Assembly: GCA_028871815.1 (NCBI GenBank)
Contig: JAGWMJ010000009.1
Coordinates: 120,623 to 184,622, forward strand
Origin: Armatimonadota bacterium
GTDB taxonomy: Bacteria; Armatimonadota; Chthonomonadetes; Chthonomonadales; Chthonomonadaceae
Direction of reading: 5' to 3'
Length of the DNA: 64,000 nucleotides
Part shown: piece by piece, positions 27,003-33,971 of the stretch
Numbering within the stretch: position 1 is the first letter of the stretch
Layout: each line of letters opens with the position of its first letter
Made by a program: the position numbers and the translations under genes
Notes under the pieces: model-generated
Told to the model about the DNA's origin: nothing
Databases searched by the model: none
Seen by the model: only the letters and a program-made list of their open reading frames with translations

Positions 27003-27767
27003 TCAGGGACCGATGCTCGACCCCACATTTACGGGTGGCTGCGGCAACTGTGCGGTCGGCGCGCTGGCACGCACGAGGTCGTCTGATCCTCCAAGGTCGA
27101 CACCGCCGGGGCGCAGCATCTCGGTGTCGTGTCCTGCTGAAGTAACGGTAACCGCGCGAACGCTCTGGTGCGCCAGTTGGGCGGCGGCGGCCGCCTCGGC
27201 CAGTATAGCGTCAGCGCCGCTGATTGCCGTAGCAAGGTCGGGCACGTCGCGCTCCTGTCCACCGGCGGCGCGTCGTCCGAGTTGGCGCCGTGCCCGTGCC
27301 AGCTCCGCCGGGCTCCCGCCTAGCGACAGCGCGCGGGCCGCCGCTGCCACCACCGAGCTGTCATGCGCCCCGAGGAGGCGGCGGATCACGTCCGGATAGC
27401 GAACAACGAATTCCGCGCACTGCTCTGCTTCCATGGGGATCAATTGTCGCGAAACTGCGAGGAGCGCCGGTGCCGCAAGCCTCGAGCGGGGCCTTGTTTG
27501 CCTGGCGATAGCCGCGAGCCCGAACGGATCGGACGTCTTAGCGAACAACATGGCGATTTGGCGCTGTGCCCGCAGCCCGGCTGCTACGCCAGCAGCCAGG
27601 TCCGCGATGCAAAGGCACGGCTCCCCAAAACACACTCGTGCCAGCCAAGCGCGGCCGGGCAACTGCATCGCAAACCCAACGAGGCCGGCAATGAGGCCTC
27701 CGCCGAGTGCGCGGATAAACAGCACGCACTGGATGCGAAACAACTCTCGCTTCGTCTCGTTCTCCAT
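27003..27767 (-). CDS. Unknown membrane-anchored protein paired with RHS fragment C
   Basis: 254 residues. ATG 27767 lies 20 nt after the stop of RHS fragment C. An N-terminal region has hydrophobic segments (~12-35 and ~50-65), followed by an Ala/Arg-rich helical body with a HEAT-like look (VVAAAARALSLGGSPAELARAR) and a loose polar end. I do not recognise a family. Its stop codon TGA is followed in the same frame by the RHS sequence of fragment D, so a single readthrough would fuse the two; this could be chance. Its position fits an immunity or partner gene for tip C. Confidence 0.55.
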   Translation of the reverse strand: MENETKRELFRIQCVLFIRALGGGLIAGLVGFAMQLPGRAWLARVCFGEPCLCIADLAAGVAAGLRAQRQIAMLFAKTSDPFGLAAIARQTRPRSRLAAPALLAVSRQLIPMEAEQCAEFVVRYPDVIRRLLGAHDSSVVAAAARALSLGGSPAELARARRQLGRRAAGGQERDVPDLATAISGADAILAEAAAAAQLAHQSVRAVTVTSAGHDTEMLRPGGVDLGGSDDLVRASAPTAQLPQPPVNVGSSIGP

Positions 27768-27787
27768 GGCAGCTATTGGTTCTTGTA

Positions 27788-28723
27788 CTACTGGGGCACT
27801 GGCATGGTCCAGCCCGGCTTCGGTTTGATGTCCGGGTAGAGGTCGCGGTTTTGCTCGTACTCCATTTCCGCTGAGAAGCGATGATCGCCGCCGTCTGGAA
27901 ACGGCATGCCGACTCGCCGAGCCCTCTGCTCTTGCCCAATCTCCGCGATACCCTTCCAGATATCAACGATGCCGACGATGATAAGCGCGACACCCGCGGC
28001 GGGCAGGCACACCCCACCTGCGCCGATCAATCCGAGGCCGCCGCTCACAAGGAGGATATCGCCGAGCCATATGGGCGCACGCCCGCTCGGATCGACGCCA
28101 TCTGTTGGCTCGCCCCCGCAATACGCGTACGGTATCTGGTCGAGCATGCTGTCGCGGCTGGCGAACCTCCCAACCTGCGGGTCGTAGTAGCGTGCCCCGA
28201 CGTGCTGCAGCCCAGCGTCGCCGTCGCTCTGGTAAGCCCAGTCGCCGGCGAAGTTGTATGGACTGGAAGTCGAGCCACTGCTCGCGATCGTGTTGCCAAA
28301 CGCATCGAAGTCCTGCGTCGCGGTGGCTGTGCGGGAGCTGTTCGTTTCGGCGCGCACGGAACCCAGCGCGTCGAAGGCCGGATATTCGCCGTTGCGGCGC
28401 AGCAGGTCGTTGCCGACGGTGTACGCGGCGGTGAAGCTCGAACCCTGCGTCTCCGTCACTGGCGCGCCGCCGGCGTACTGCGTGGAGGTGGTGGTGCCCA
28501 AAGCGGTGCGGCTCACGCGGCGGCCCAGAGCGTCATAGCCGAAACCGGTCACCGCCGTACCCTGCGTGATCGACTTGAGCTGGCCGTCGTAGTCGGTCAT
28601 ATGACTGGTATTGCAGTCATGTTCGCATTTTACCACGTTGTTACTGACGTCTGCAGACGTTGGTCCGCGCCGCGATAGACTGGCTCCGGAAGTGTGGCCG
28701 GAACCATCGCAGACGCGGCACAA
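27788..28723 (-). CDS. RHS core fragment C with variable C-terminal tip
   Basis: Intact reading frame; RHS homology begins at ATG 28600 (MTDYDGQLKSITQG) although the frame is open to 28723. About 180 residues of RHS/YD repeats end in YYDPQVGRFASRDSML and EPTDGVDPSG, the RHS-associated core boundary at which polymorphic tips begin. The tip (~100 residues) starts RAPIWLGDIL, contains a long hydrophobic stretch (LLVSGGLGLIGAGGVCLPAAGVALIIVGI) and ends in a polar tail (DLYPDIKPKPGW). The secretion head and beta-cocoon shell are missing, so it cannot be delivered on its own by the usual route. No catalytic motif recognised in the tip. Confidence 0.75.
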   Translation of the reverse strand: MCRVCDGSGHTSGASLSRRGPTSADVSNNVVKCEHDCNTSHMTDYDGQLKSITQGTAVTGFGYDALGRRVSRTALGTTTSTQYAGGAPVTETQGSSFTAAYTVGNDLLRRNGEYPAFDALGSVRAETNSSRTATATQDFDAFGNTIASSGSTSSPYNFAGDWAYQSDGDAGLQHVGARYYDPQVGRFASRDSMLDQIPYAYCGGEPTDGVDPSGRAPIWLGDILLVSGGLGLIGAGGVCLPAAGVALIIVGIVDIWKGIAEIGQEQRARRVGMPFPDGGDHRFSAEMEYEQNRDLYPDIKPKPGWTMPVPQ

Positions 28724-28730
28724 TCAGGAG

Positions 28731-28759
28731 CAGATTCCTTGGCGTCGCTCCGGCTGACG
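28731..28759 (+). repeat. Dispersed intergenic repeat, copy 2
   Basis: CAGATTCCTTGGCGTCGCTC followed by CGGCTGACG, similar to the copies at 33004 and 50236 and to the reverse copy at 24850. It lies in the ~300-nt space (28600-28898) between RHS homology C and the lipoprotein gene. That space otherwise holds no convincing gene. Confidence 0.45.
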
Positions 28760-28898
28760 GCTGGGCGGCTGGGTGACCGAGCGTAACGCCGTCGCTGTCG
28801 CAACGCAAACGCCGCTGCACACCGCTTCCTGAACCAGAAACGTGTGCGCAGCGGGTCGCGACGGATGCGGATAGCTGGCCGTTGGCCACGTGCATGGC

Positions 28899-29852
28899 TC
28901 ATGACCCCTTGGGGCGGCCCGACGGTGGGGCTGATGTAATCTCATCCGCCAGATAGAGCCTGCGTGCCGGGCCGTCAAGAATGAGAACGGGCACTGAGCG
29001 CCAGAACGGCGCGTCGACCTGCGCTGGCGGATCCTTGCCGCCCGGACCTGCGCGGATTGCCGGCGCGTCAACCCAGTCGAAGCTGCCGACGCGGACGTCT
29101 CGCACGCGTACCACACCTCTCGGTGGGCCGCCGGAAAGCGCGCGGCGCGGGACCACCATGTGGGTACCGCCGAACGTCAACAAAAAGCTCGCCGGATTCC
29201 CATCGACGGTGGCGGGATAGGCGCACCCACCGTAGTTACGAATCCCGATCGGGACCGAGCAGCGTACGCGATAGCCTCCATATCGAAGGAGTGAGCGCAG
29301 CGGTCTTTCGCCGCCCCACATGGTAACGTTTTGGCGCTGATAGTCAACTGACAGGATGATCTGCGACAGCAAATCCCAGCAGATCGCGCCATCGCATCCG
29401 TTTGGCCTCGGGCGGAGCCCTGCGACGGGCAGCGGTCCCCCTCCGATGCGCAGCCCACCGATTGACAACTGTGCAGCGCAGCTGCCGGCCCAGCCGTGCC
29501 GCAGCCATTGCGGATCCGCCAGAACGCGCAGGTTGAGACGGCGCGCTGCAGCGCTCGTTATATACGTCGGTACCACGGAGGGTTCGATGGCCAGCCAGCA
29601 GGGTCGTCCCGCGATTCGTACATTGATGGCTACAAGGCCGTCACCACCGCGAATCGCGAACGGAACCGTCGCCTGTACGAGGTGCGGCGCAGCGCTGCTC
29701 GTCATCGGGCTCGGCGGATGGTTCGCGCAGCCGGTGGCGGCCAACGCCGTGGCGAGGAACCATCGCGTTGTACGTCGCCGGGATCGCCGAACCACGCACG
29801 CGCTCCACGACTTGGCGCGGTGGCGCTCTTCCGGCGCGTGGTTAGTATCCAT
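28899..29852 (-). CDS. Lipoprotein with degenerate retropepsin-like aspartyl protease fold, paired with RHS fragment B
   Basis: About 317 residues from ATG 29852. The N-terminus (RRRTTRWFLATALAATGC) is a lipoprotein signal. The body resembles the Asp_protease_2 family: AINVRIAGRPCWLAIEPSVVPTYITSAAARRLNL matches the flap and active-site strand, and GCDGAICWDLLSQIILSVDY matches the family DGILG..FL..F..tiDy segment. The catalytic D-T/S-G is replaced by E-P-S, and the second-lobe equivalent (FLLTFGGTHMVVP) also lacks Asp, so it is probably not an active protease. The ATG overlaps the stop of RHS fragment B by 11 nt. A binding or immunity role for tip B is inference. Confidence 0.65.
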   Translation of the reverse strand: MDTNHAPEERHRAKSWSACVVRRSRRRTTRWFLATALAATGCANHPPSPMTSSAAPHLVQATVPFAIRGGDGLVAINVRIAGRPCWLAIEPSVVPTYITSAAARRLNLRVLADPQWLRHGWAGSCAAQLSIGGLRIGGGPLPVAGLRPRPNGCDGAICWDLLSQIILSVDYQRQNVTMWGGERPLRSLLRYGGYRVRCSVPIGIRNYGGCAYPATVDGNPASFLLTFGGTHMVVPRRALSGGPPRGVVRVRDVRVGSFDWVDAPAIRAGPGGKDPPAQVDAPFWRSVPVLILDGPARRLYLADEITSAPPSGRPKGS

Positions 29853-30690
29853 TCGGGTACTCGCCAGTGAAATCGTCCATTGGGTGTTCTTCTGGCCGTG
29901 TGCCCACAGGTTCGTCTTGCGGCACCGGGACCATGTCTCCACCGTCTCCCGCTTCAACGCCGGGGTCGTCTCCACCGGGATCGATCGGGTGGCAATGCGG
30001 AAGCGATGGATCGTTCCTGGCCCTACCGCAGGGCTCCTCCCAACCCGGCCAATCTTCGGCCTGCGGCGGTGTGAATTCGGGGACCCACACCGGCGCTTCG
30101 ATGTCGGGCAACGGGAGCCAAATCACATATGGAACAGGACGCGCGTGGGCAATTCTCACGCCGCCGCTCGGATCCACGAAATCGTTCGGCTCACCGCCGC
30201 AGTACGCGTACGGAATCTGGTCCAGCATGCTGTCACGGCTGGCGAACCGTCCGACCTGCGGGTCGTAGTAGCGTGCTCCTACATGCTGCAGCCCTGCGTC
30301 GCCGTTGCTCTGGTAGGCCCAGTCGCCGGCAAAGTTGTATGGGCTCGAAGTCGAGCCACTGCTCGCGATGGTGTTTCAAACGCATCGAAATCCTGTGTGG
30401 CCGTGGCCGTGCCGGAGCTGTTGGTTTCGGCGCGGGCAGAGCCGAGGCCATCGTAATCGAAGGCCAGGCTGTACGCCGTGCCGGCCAGCGTGCGACCGGT
30501 CTGCTCACCATTCGCATTGTACGAATAGCTGTTCGCGAATCCGCCACTGGTCGCCGTAAGCTCATCGTCGTTATCCATCGTGAAGCTTGTAGAGGTGCTT
30601 CCCACCGTTTCGCCGGTGCGGATTCCTACCGGATCTACGGTGTACGAAATCGGGTACGGGTTTGACCCGGTTCGCGCTTCCGACGTGAGG
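29842..30690 (-). pseudogene. RHS core fragment B with Pro-rich C-terminal tip, frameshifted
   Basis: Begins SEARTGSNPYPISYTVDP and has a different internal YD-repeat segment from the other copies (SGGFANSYSYNANGEQ, TLAGTAYSLAFDYDG) before rejoining them at GSARAETNSSG. A one-base deletion near 30377 (GTGTTTCAAACG here, GTGTTGCCAAACG in copy C) breaks the frame after DFDAF. The original frame resumes and ends in SRDSMLDQIPYAYCGG, FVDPSG and a ~105-residue Pro/Asp-rich tip ending FTGEYPNGY. The tip and its 11-nt overlap with the next gene are intact, so decay affects the RHS part only. Confidence 0.75.
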
Positions 30691-30711
30691 CGGCTGCCCC
30701 GTGCTTGACGG

Positions 30712-31134
30712 CTATGGACCGGAATCCGGATGCGCCAGATCGTAACGCGCCTCGTCTGCGAACCAGGGAGATTTGCTTCGCGCAACAATCGCGCGCTCGC
30801 TTTGTGCGGCGGCATGGTCACCCTCGGCCCACTCGTCATCCGCGATAGCTAATCGGAGCCAGTCGTCGTGCGGTCCGCCGGTCAAGTGATCCGATGCGAA
30901 CGCGACGGCAGCACGATGTTGACCGAGGGATTCCAGGTCAATAAGCATCATTGTTATTCGACCCGGATTGTTCGGGTCGTGATAATACGCCACCTTGTCG
31001 GATTCGAGACGATGCTCGTTCCGCAAGCGCAGCGACCACCACCAGATCGACCAGCCGACCACCAGTACCAATACCGCCGCGGCAGTGCACAGCGCGTAAA
31101 CTCGCAGGAGGCGTGGCCAGATGTAAGTAAGCAT
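30712..31134 (-). CDS. Membrane-anchored 140-residue protein, solo paralogue of the RHS-A partner
   Basis: 140 residues. N-terminal anchor (~10-32, VYALCTAAAVLVLVVGWSIWWW), then a soluble helical part. It is clearly homologous over its full length to the protein at 31458-31880: both have exactly 140 residues, with ADDEWAEG, ERAIVARSKS and ARYDLAHP shared. Unlike that gene it is not preceded by an RHS tip; the upstream 323 nt are non-coding. This is the picture of a solo immunity gene left after loss of its toxin module, but no function has been shown. The family is unknown to me; the helical part may be TPR-like. Confidence 0.65.
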   Translation of the reverse strand: MLTYIWPRLLRVYALCTAAAVLVLVVGWSIWWWSLRLRNEHRLESDKVAYYHDPNNPGRITMMLIDLESLGQHRAAVAFASDHLTGGPHDDWLRLAIADDEWAEGDHAAAQSERAIVARSKSPWFADEARYDLAHPDSGP

Positions 31135-31457
31135 TGGGTATGTACGCGGACGTATCCTGTATCAGGCTGGCTATTCGACGCGTTGCCTCGAAAGGACCGG
31201 TTCCGAAATCATCGTGCGTTCGGTTAACGTAACCACTTCTGCCCAGAGCGGCAACACTGGCTTCCGAGTTCCGATCTCCGGCACACGCCAAGCGGCTGTA
31301 CCGGTGCCGGCAGCTTCGTCACTTGCCCGGCGTGTGCCGTCGAGCGCGGGGAACCCACGACCTCCCTCTCGCCTCGAACCCACGGCCTGCCAAACGCGGC
31401 ACGGGTTGAAAGCGGCCACCGTTGCCCCCGGTGTGGTCGCTCTGTTCGTGTTAGCCA
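31135..31457. other. Non-coding spacer between the two paralogous partner genes
   Basis: 323 nt. A minus-strand frame of about 95 codons starts inside it (ATG 31458, overlapping the stop of the upstream gene as TGATG) but its translation (low complexity, Arg/Gly-rich) is not protein-like. Two similar segments, CGAACCCACGGCC and GGAACCCACGACC, occur at 31345-31391. No tRNA fold could be drawn. Confidence 0.35.
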
Positions 31458-31880
31458 TCACGCACCAGGCGCCGGGTGCGCCAGGTCGTAGCGCGCCTGT
31501 GCCGCAGCGAGGTGAGATTTACTCCGCGCCACAATCGCGCGTTCCGCTTGAGCCTTGGCGTGGTGACCTTCGGCCCACTCGTCGTCTGCGATCATCAGTT
31601 CTAACCCGTCGTCCAAGGGGCCGCCGGTCAGGCGACTTGACGCGAGCCTGATCGCCGCCCGATGCTCGCCTAGGAAGTCCAGGTCCAGGAGCATCATTGA
31701 GACGCGTCCGGCGCTGTCAGGATCGTGATAAAATGCCGCCCGGGAGGTCTCCAGGTGTCGCTCATAGCTCAGGCGCAGGGACCACGACCAGATGGAAAAG
31801 TAGCCAACCAGCACGGCAGCCGCCGCGGCCCAGGAGACCATATACGCACACACGAGCCGCCTCCAGCTGTTAGCTACCAT
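31458..31880 (-). CDS. Membrane-anchored 140-residue protein paired with RHS fragment A (candidate immunity protein)
   Basis: 140 residues. N-terminal hydrophobic anchor (~10-32), then a soluble helical domain with conserved AAFYHDPDSAGR, MMLLDLDFLGEHRAA, ADDEWAEG and ERAIVARSKS. ATG 31880 overlaps the stop of RHS fragment A by 11 nt (ATGGTAGCTAA, where the TAA ends RHS). The same 11-nt geometry joins RHS B to its lipoprotein, although the two downstream proteins are unrelated. A paralogue follows at 30712. Small membrane-tethered proteins directly after RHS tips are commonly immunity factors; that role is inferred from position only. Confidence 0.65.
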   Translation of the reverse strand: MVANSWRRLVCAYMVSWAAAAAVLVGYFSIWSWSLRLSYERHLETSRAAFYHDPDSAGRVSMMLLDLDFLGEHRAAIRLASSRLTGGPLDDGLELMIADDEWAEGHHAKAQAERAIVARSKSHLAAAQARYDLAHPAPGA

Positions 31881-32808
31881 GGTAGACTAGCCCAAAGGCA
31901 TCCACTATCACCTTTGCGACGCCGCATGCAGCCTCGGCTTGCTGCTTGCGGATCTGCTCGTCTATCCTGCCACCGCGACCGTTGCCGCCACGGGCGACCC
32001 ACTGCTCATAGATCTTTCGCTCGGTGCTGACAGTTTGCATCGCCCCCCAGGTAGCGCGCCCGTCGACTACAGCTACCACAATCACGGGCACTATCAACAC
32101 AACAGCGACGGCGCCTCCTATAACCTTGACCGGCCCGTCGCCGATCTCCCGCATGGCGTCGCCTGCCGAGTAGGCCAGGAACCTCAGCCACTCGGGGAGC
32201 CGCCCGCTCGGATCCACAAAATCATTCGGCTCGCCCCCGCAATACGCATACGGAATCTGGTCCAGCATGCTGTCACGGCTGGCGAACCGCCCGACCTGTG
32301 GGTCGTAATACCTAGCGCCTACGTGTAGTAGGCCAGCGTCCCCGTCGCTCTGGTAGGTCCAGTCGCCGGCAAAGTTGTACGGGCTGCTAGTGCTGCCGCT
32401 CCTCGCGATGGTGTTCCCAAACGCATCGAAGTCCTGCCTCGCCGTGGCTGTGCCGGAGCTGTTCGTTTCGGCGCGCACGGAACCGAGCGCGTCGAAGGCC
32501 GGATACTCGCCGTTACGCCGGAGCAGATCGTTACCAACGGTGTACGCGGCAGTGAAGCTCGAACCCTGCGTCTCCGTCACCGGCGCGCCGCCGGCATACT
32601 GCGTGGACGTGGTGGTACCGGAGGCCGTGCGGCTCACGCGCCGGCCCAAGGCATCATAGCCAAAAGCGGTCACCGCCGTGCCCTGCGTAATCGACTTGAG
32701 CTGGCCGTCGTTATCCATCGTGCAGCTTGTTGAGGTGCTTCCCACCGTTTCGCCGGTGCGGTTTCCTACCGGATCCACCGTGTACGAAATCGAAACCAAC
32801 GTAATCAT
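31870..32808 (-). CDS. RHS core fragment A with variable C-terminal tip
   Basis: Intact frame of 312 residues, the best preserved copy. It opens abruptly inside the RHS core (SISYTVDPVGNRTGE); RHS homology stops at about 32791, with no N-terminal shell upstream. YD repeats (FGYDALGRRVSRTASG, FDALGSVRAETNSSG) lead to YYDPQVGRFASRDSML and EPNDFVDPSG. The tip, ~110 residues from RLPEWLRFL, has a hydrophobic helix (VKVIGGAVAVVLIVPVIVVAVV) and a basic polar end (ERKIYEQWVARGG...GVAKVIVDAFGLVYHGS). Catalytic residues of known toxin families are not evident. Whether it is translated from ATG 32808 is uncertain, as no ribosome binding site is clear. Confidence 0.75.
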   Translation of the reverse strand: MITLVSISYTVDPVGNRTGETVGSTSTSCTMDNDGQLKSITQGTAVTAFGYDALGRRVSRTASGTTTSTQYAGGAPVTETQGSSFTAAYTVGNDLLRRNGEYPAFDALGSVRAETNSSGTATARQDFDAFGNTIARSGSTSSPYNFAGDWTYQSDGDAGLLHVGARYYDPQVGRFASRDSMLDQIPYAYCGGEPNDFVDPSGRLPEWLRFLAYSAGDAMREIGDGPVKVIGGAVAVVLIVPVIVVAVVDGRATWGAMQTVSTERKIYEQWVARGGNGRGGRIDEQIRKQQAEAACGVAKVIVDAFGLVYHGS

Positions 32809-33168
32809 AATCTAACAGAACAAGCCTGTCAGGGATTATACAAGCTTTCTTTGAAAATGTTCGCACGCATCCGGCACTCAACAGGTAAAGCGAGTTTTGC
32901 GGGCCGGAAAGTTCCATCCGAGCGACTTTTTTGGATTTTATTTGTTTGAGAGCCAATTTGTGCAGCGGTGAGTGCCGGCTGCCTGAACCGGAACCATCAA
33001 CAGCGGATCCTTCGGTGTTGCTCGGAGTGACGACTGTGGGGGTGTTCGGTTCCCGGCATTCTATCGGCAGCGGCAGGTCAACCTGCTGCAGAAGTGTAAA
33101 TCATTGTGTGGGCCGGGTCCGACTGACCTGGCGCACCACAACCGTCTGTCGAACCGGGAGTATCAACC
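32809..33168. other. Spacer between the RHS array and the aldolase gene
   Basis: 360 nt without a supported gene. The AT-rich part 32809-32945 is lower in GC than its surroundings, which fits an island boundary. It includes the dispersed repeat copy at 33004-33033. Confidence 0.45.
33004..33033 (+). repeat. Dispersed intergenic repeat, copy 3
   Basis: CGGATCCTTCGGTGTTGCTC followed by GGAGTGACGA. It matches the pattern GGATcCTTcg...GCTC...tGACg of the other copies and flanks the upstream edge of the RHS array. Confidence 0.5.
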
Positions 33169-33966
33169 TTGAAATCGAATCGTGTGAAAGAGGGCCTCAA
33201 AGCCGGAACGCCCCAGATCGGCACGTGGCTGTCGCTCGCCAGCCCATTTGCCGCCCGGTTCATGGCCCGGACCGGATTCGCCTGGCTCAACCTGGATATG
33301 GAGCACAGCCCGGCGACCTGGGAGACGGCAGCGCAGGTATTCGGCGCCGTGGCGGATGCCGGCGGCATTCCGCTGGTTCGCGTGCCGTTCAACAGCCTGG
33401 AGAATGCAAAGCGAGCGCTGGATGCCGGTACCTACGGCGTCATCTTTCCCATGTGCAACACGCGCGCCGAGGCCGAACGCGCGGTAGCCGCGTGTAAATA
33501 CCCGCCGGCAGGGGAACGGAGTGTCGGCGGCGGACTCCAGGTCTTAAACTTTGACGCTCCGGCGAGCGAATACTACGCACGCGCGAACGAGCAGATCCTG
33601 GTGATTGTGCAGGCGGAACACGTGGAGGCCGTGCGGAATGCCGAGGAGATACTCTCTGTACCGGGGATCGATGCGGTGTTTGTGGGGCCGAACGACCTGC
33701 TGGCCTCGATGCATAAAACACCACGGATGGAGACCGATGACCCGGAATTCGTGCAGGCTCTGGCCCACGTGAAGGCCACGGCAGAGAGATTCGGCGTGGC
33801 GCCGGGCATACATGTTGCCGATGCGGAGGCGGCCCGGCGCAGAGTGGCGGAGGGCTGGAAATTCATCGCAATCAGCAGTGAACTTGGCTTCATGCTGGAA
33901 ACAGCGAATGCCACCGTGGAGCAGGCGATCGGCGTGGCTGCGGCCGGTGTTGGGGCGCGCTATTAG
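33169..33966 (+). CDS. HpcH/HpaI aldolase family protein (2-oxo-3-deoxy acid aldolase type)
   Basis: 265 residues. A class II, metal-dependent aldolase that cleaves 4-hydroxy-2-oxo acids to pyruvate and an aldehyde; relatives include HpaI and YfaU (2-keto-3-deoxy-L-rhamnonate aldolase). Landmarks are QIGTWLSLASP, FAWLNLDMEHSP, PLVRVPFNSLENAKRALDAGTYGVIFP, RSVGGGL and the metal/substrate loop DAVFVGPNDL. The start is TTG 33169 with GGGAG 8 nt upstream. It converges with tnaA (5 nt between the stops). The exact substrate is unknown. Confidence 0.88.
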   Translation: MKSNRVKEGLKAGTPQIGTWLSLASPFAARFMARTGFAWLNLDMEHSPATWETAAQVFGAVADAGGIPLVRVPFNSLENAKRALDAGTYGVIFPMCNTRAEAERAVAACKYPPAGERSVGGGLQVLNFDAPASEYYARANEQILVIVQAEHVEAVRNAEEILSVPGIDAVFVGPNDLLASMHKTPRMETDDPEFVQALAHVKATAERFGVAPGIHVADAEAARRRVAEGWKFIAISSELGFMLETANATVEQAIGVAAAGVGARY

Positions 33967-33971
33967 TCCGA

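Noticed and set aside
31345..31395. tRNA-like motif (GGGTTCGAGGC on the minus strand)
   Set aside because: No acceptor stem or anticodon arm can be paired around it.
25211..32808. CRISPR array in the repeat-rich region
   Set aside because: The repeats are long, protein-coding RHS segments with unequal spacing; no short regular repeat/spacer units or cas genes.
32711..32956. Minus-strand frame ending in RKPHRRNGGKHLN near RHS A
   Set aside because: It is an alternate frame of the RHS core repeat and spans the end of the homology.
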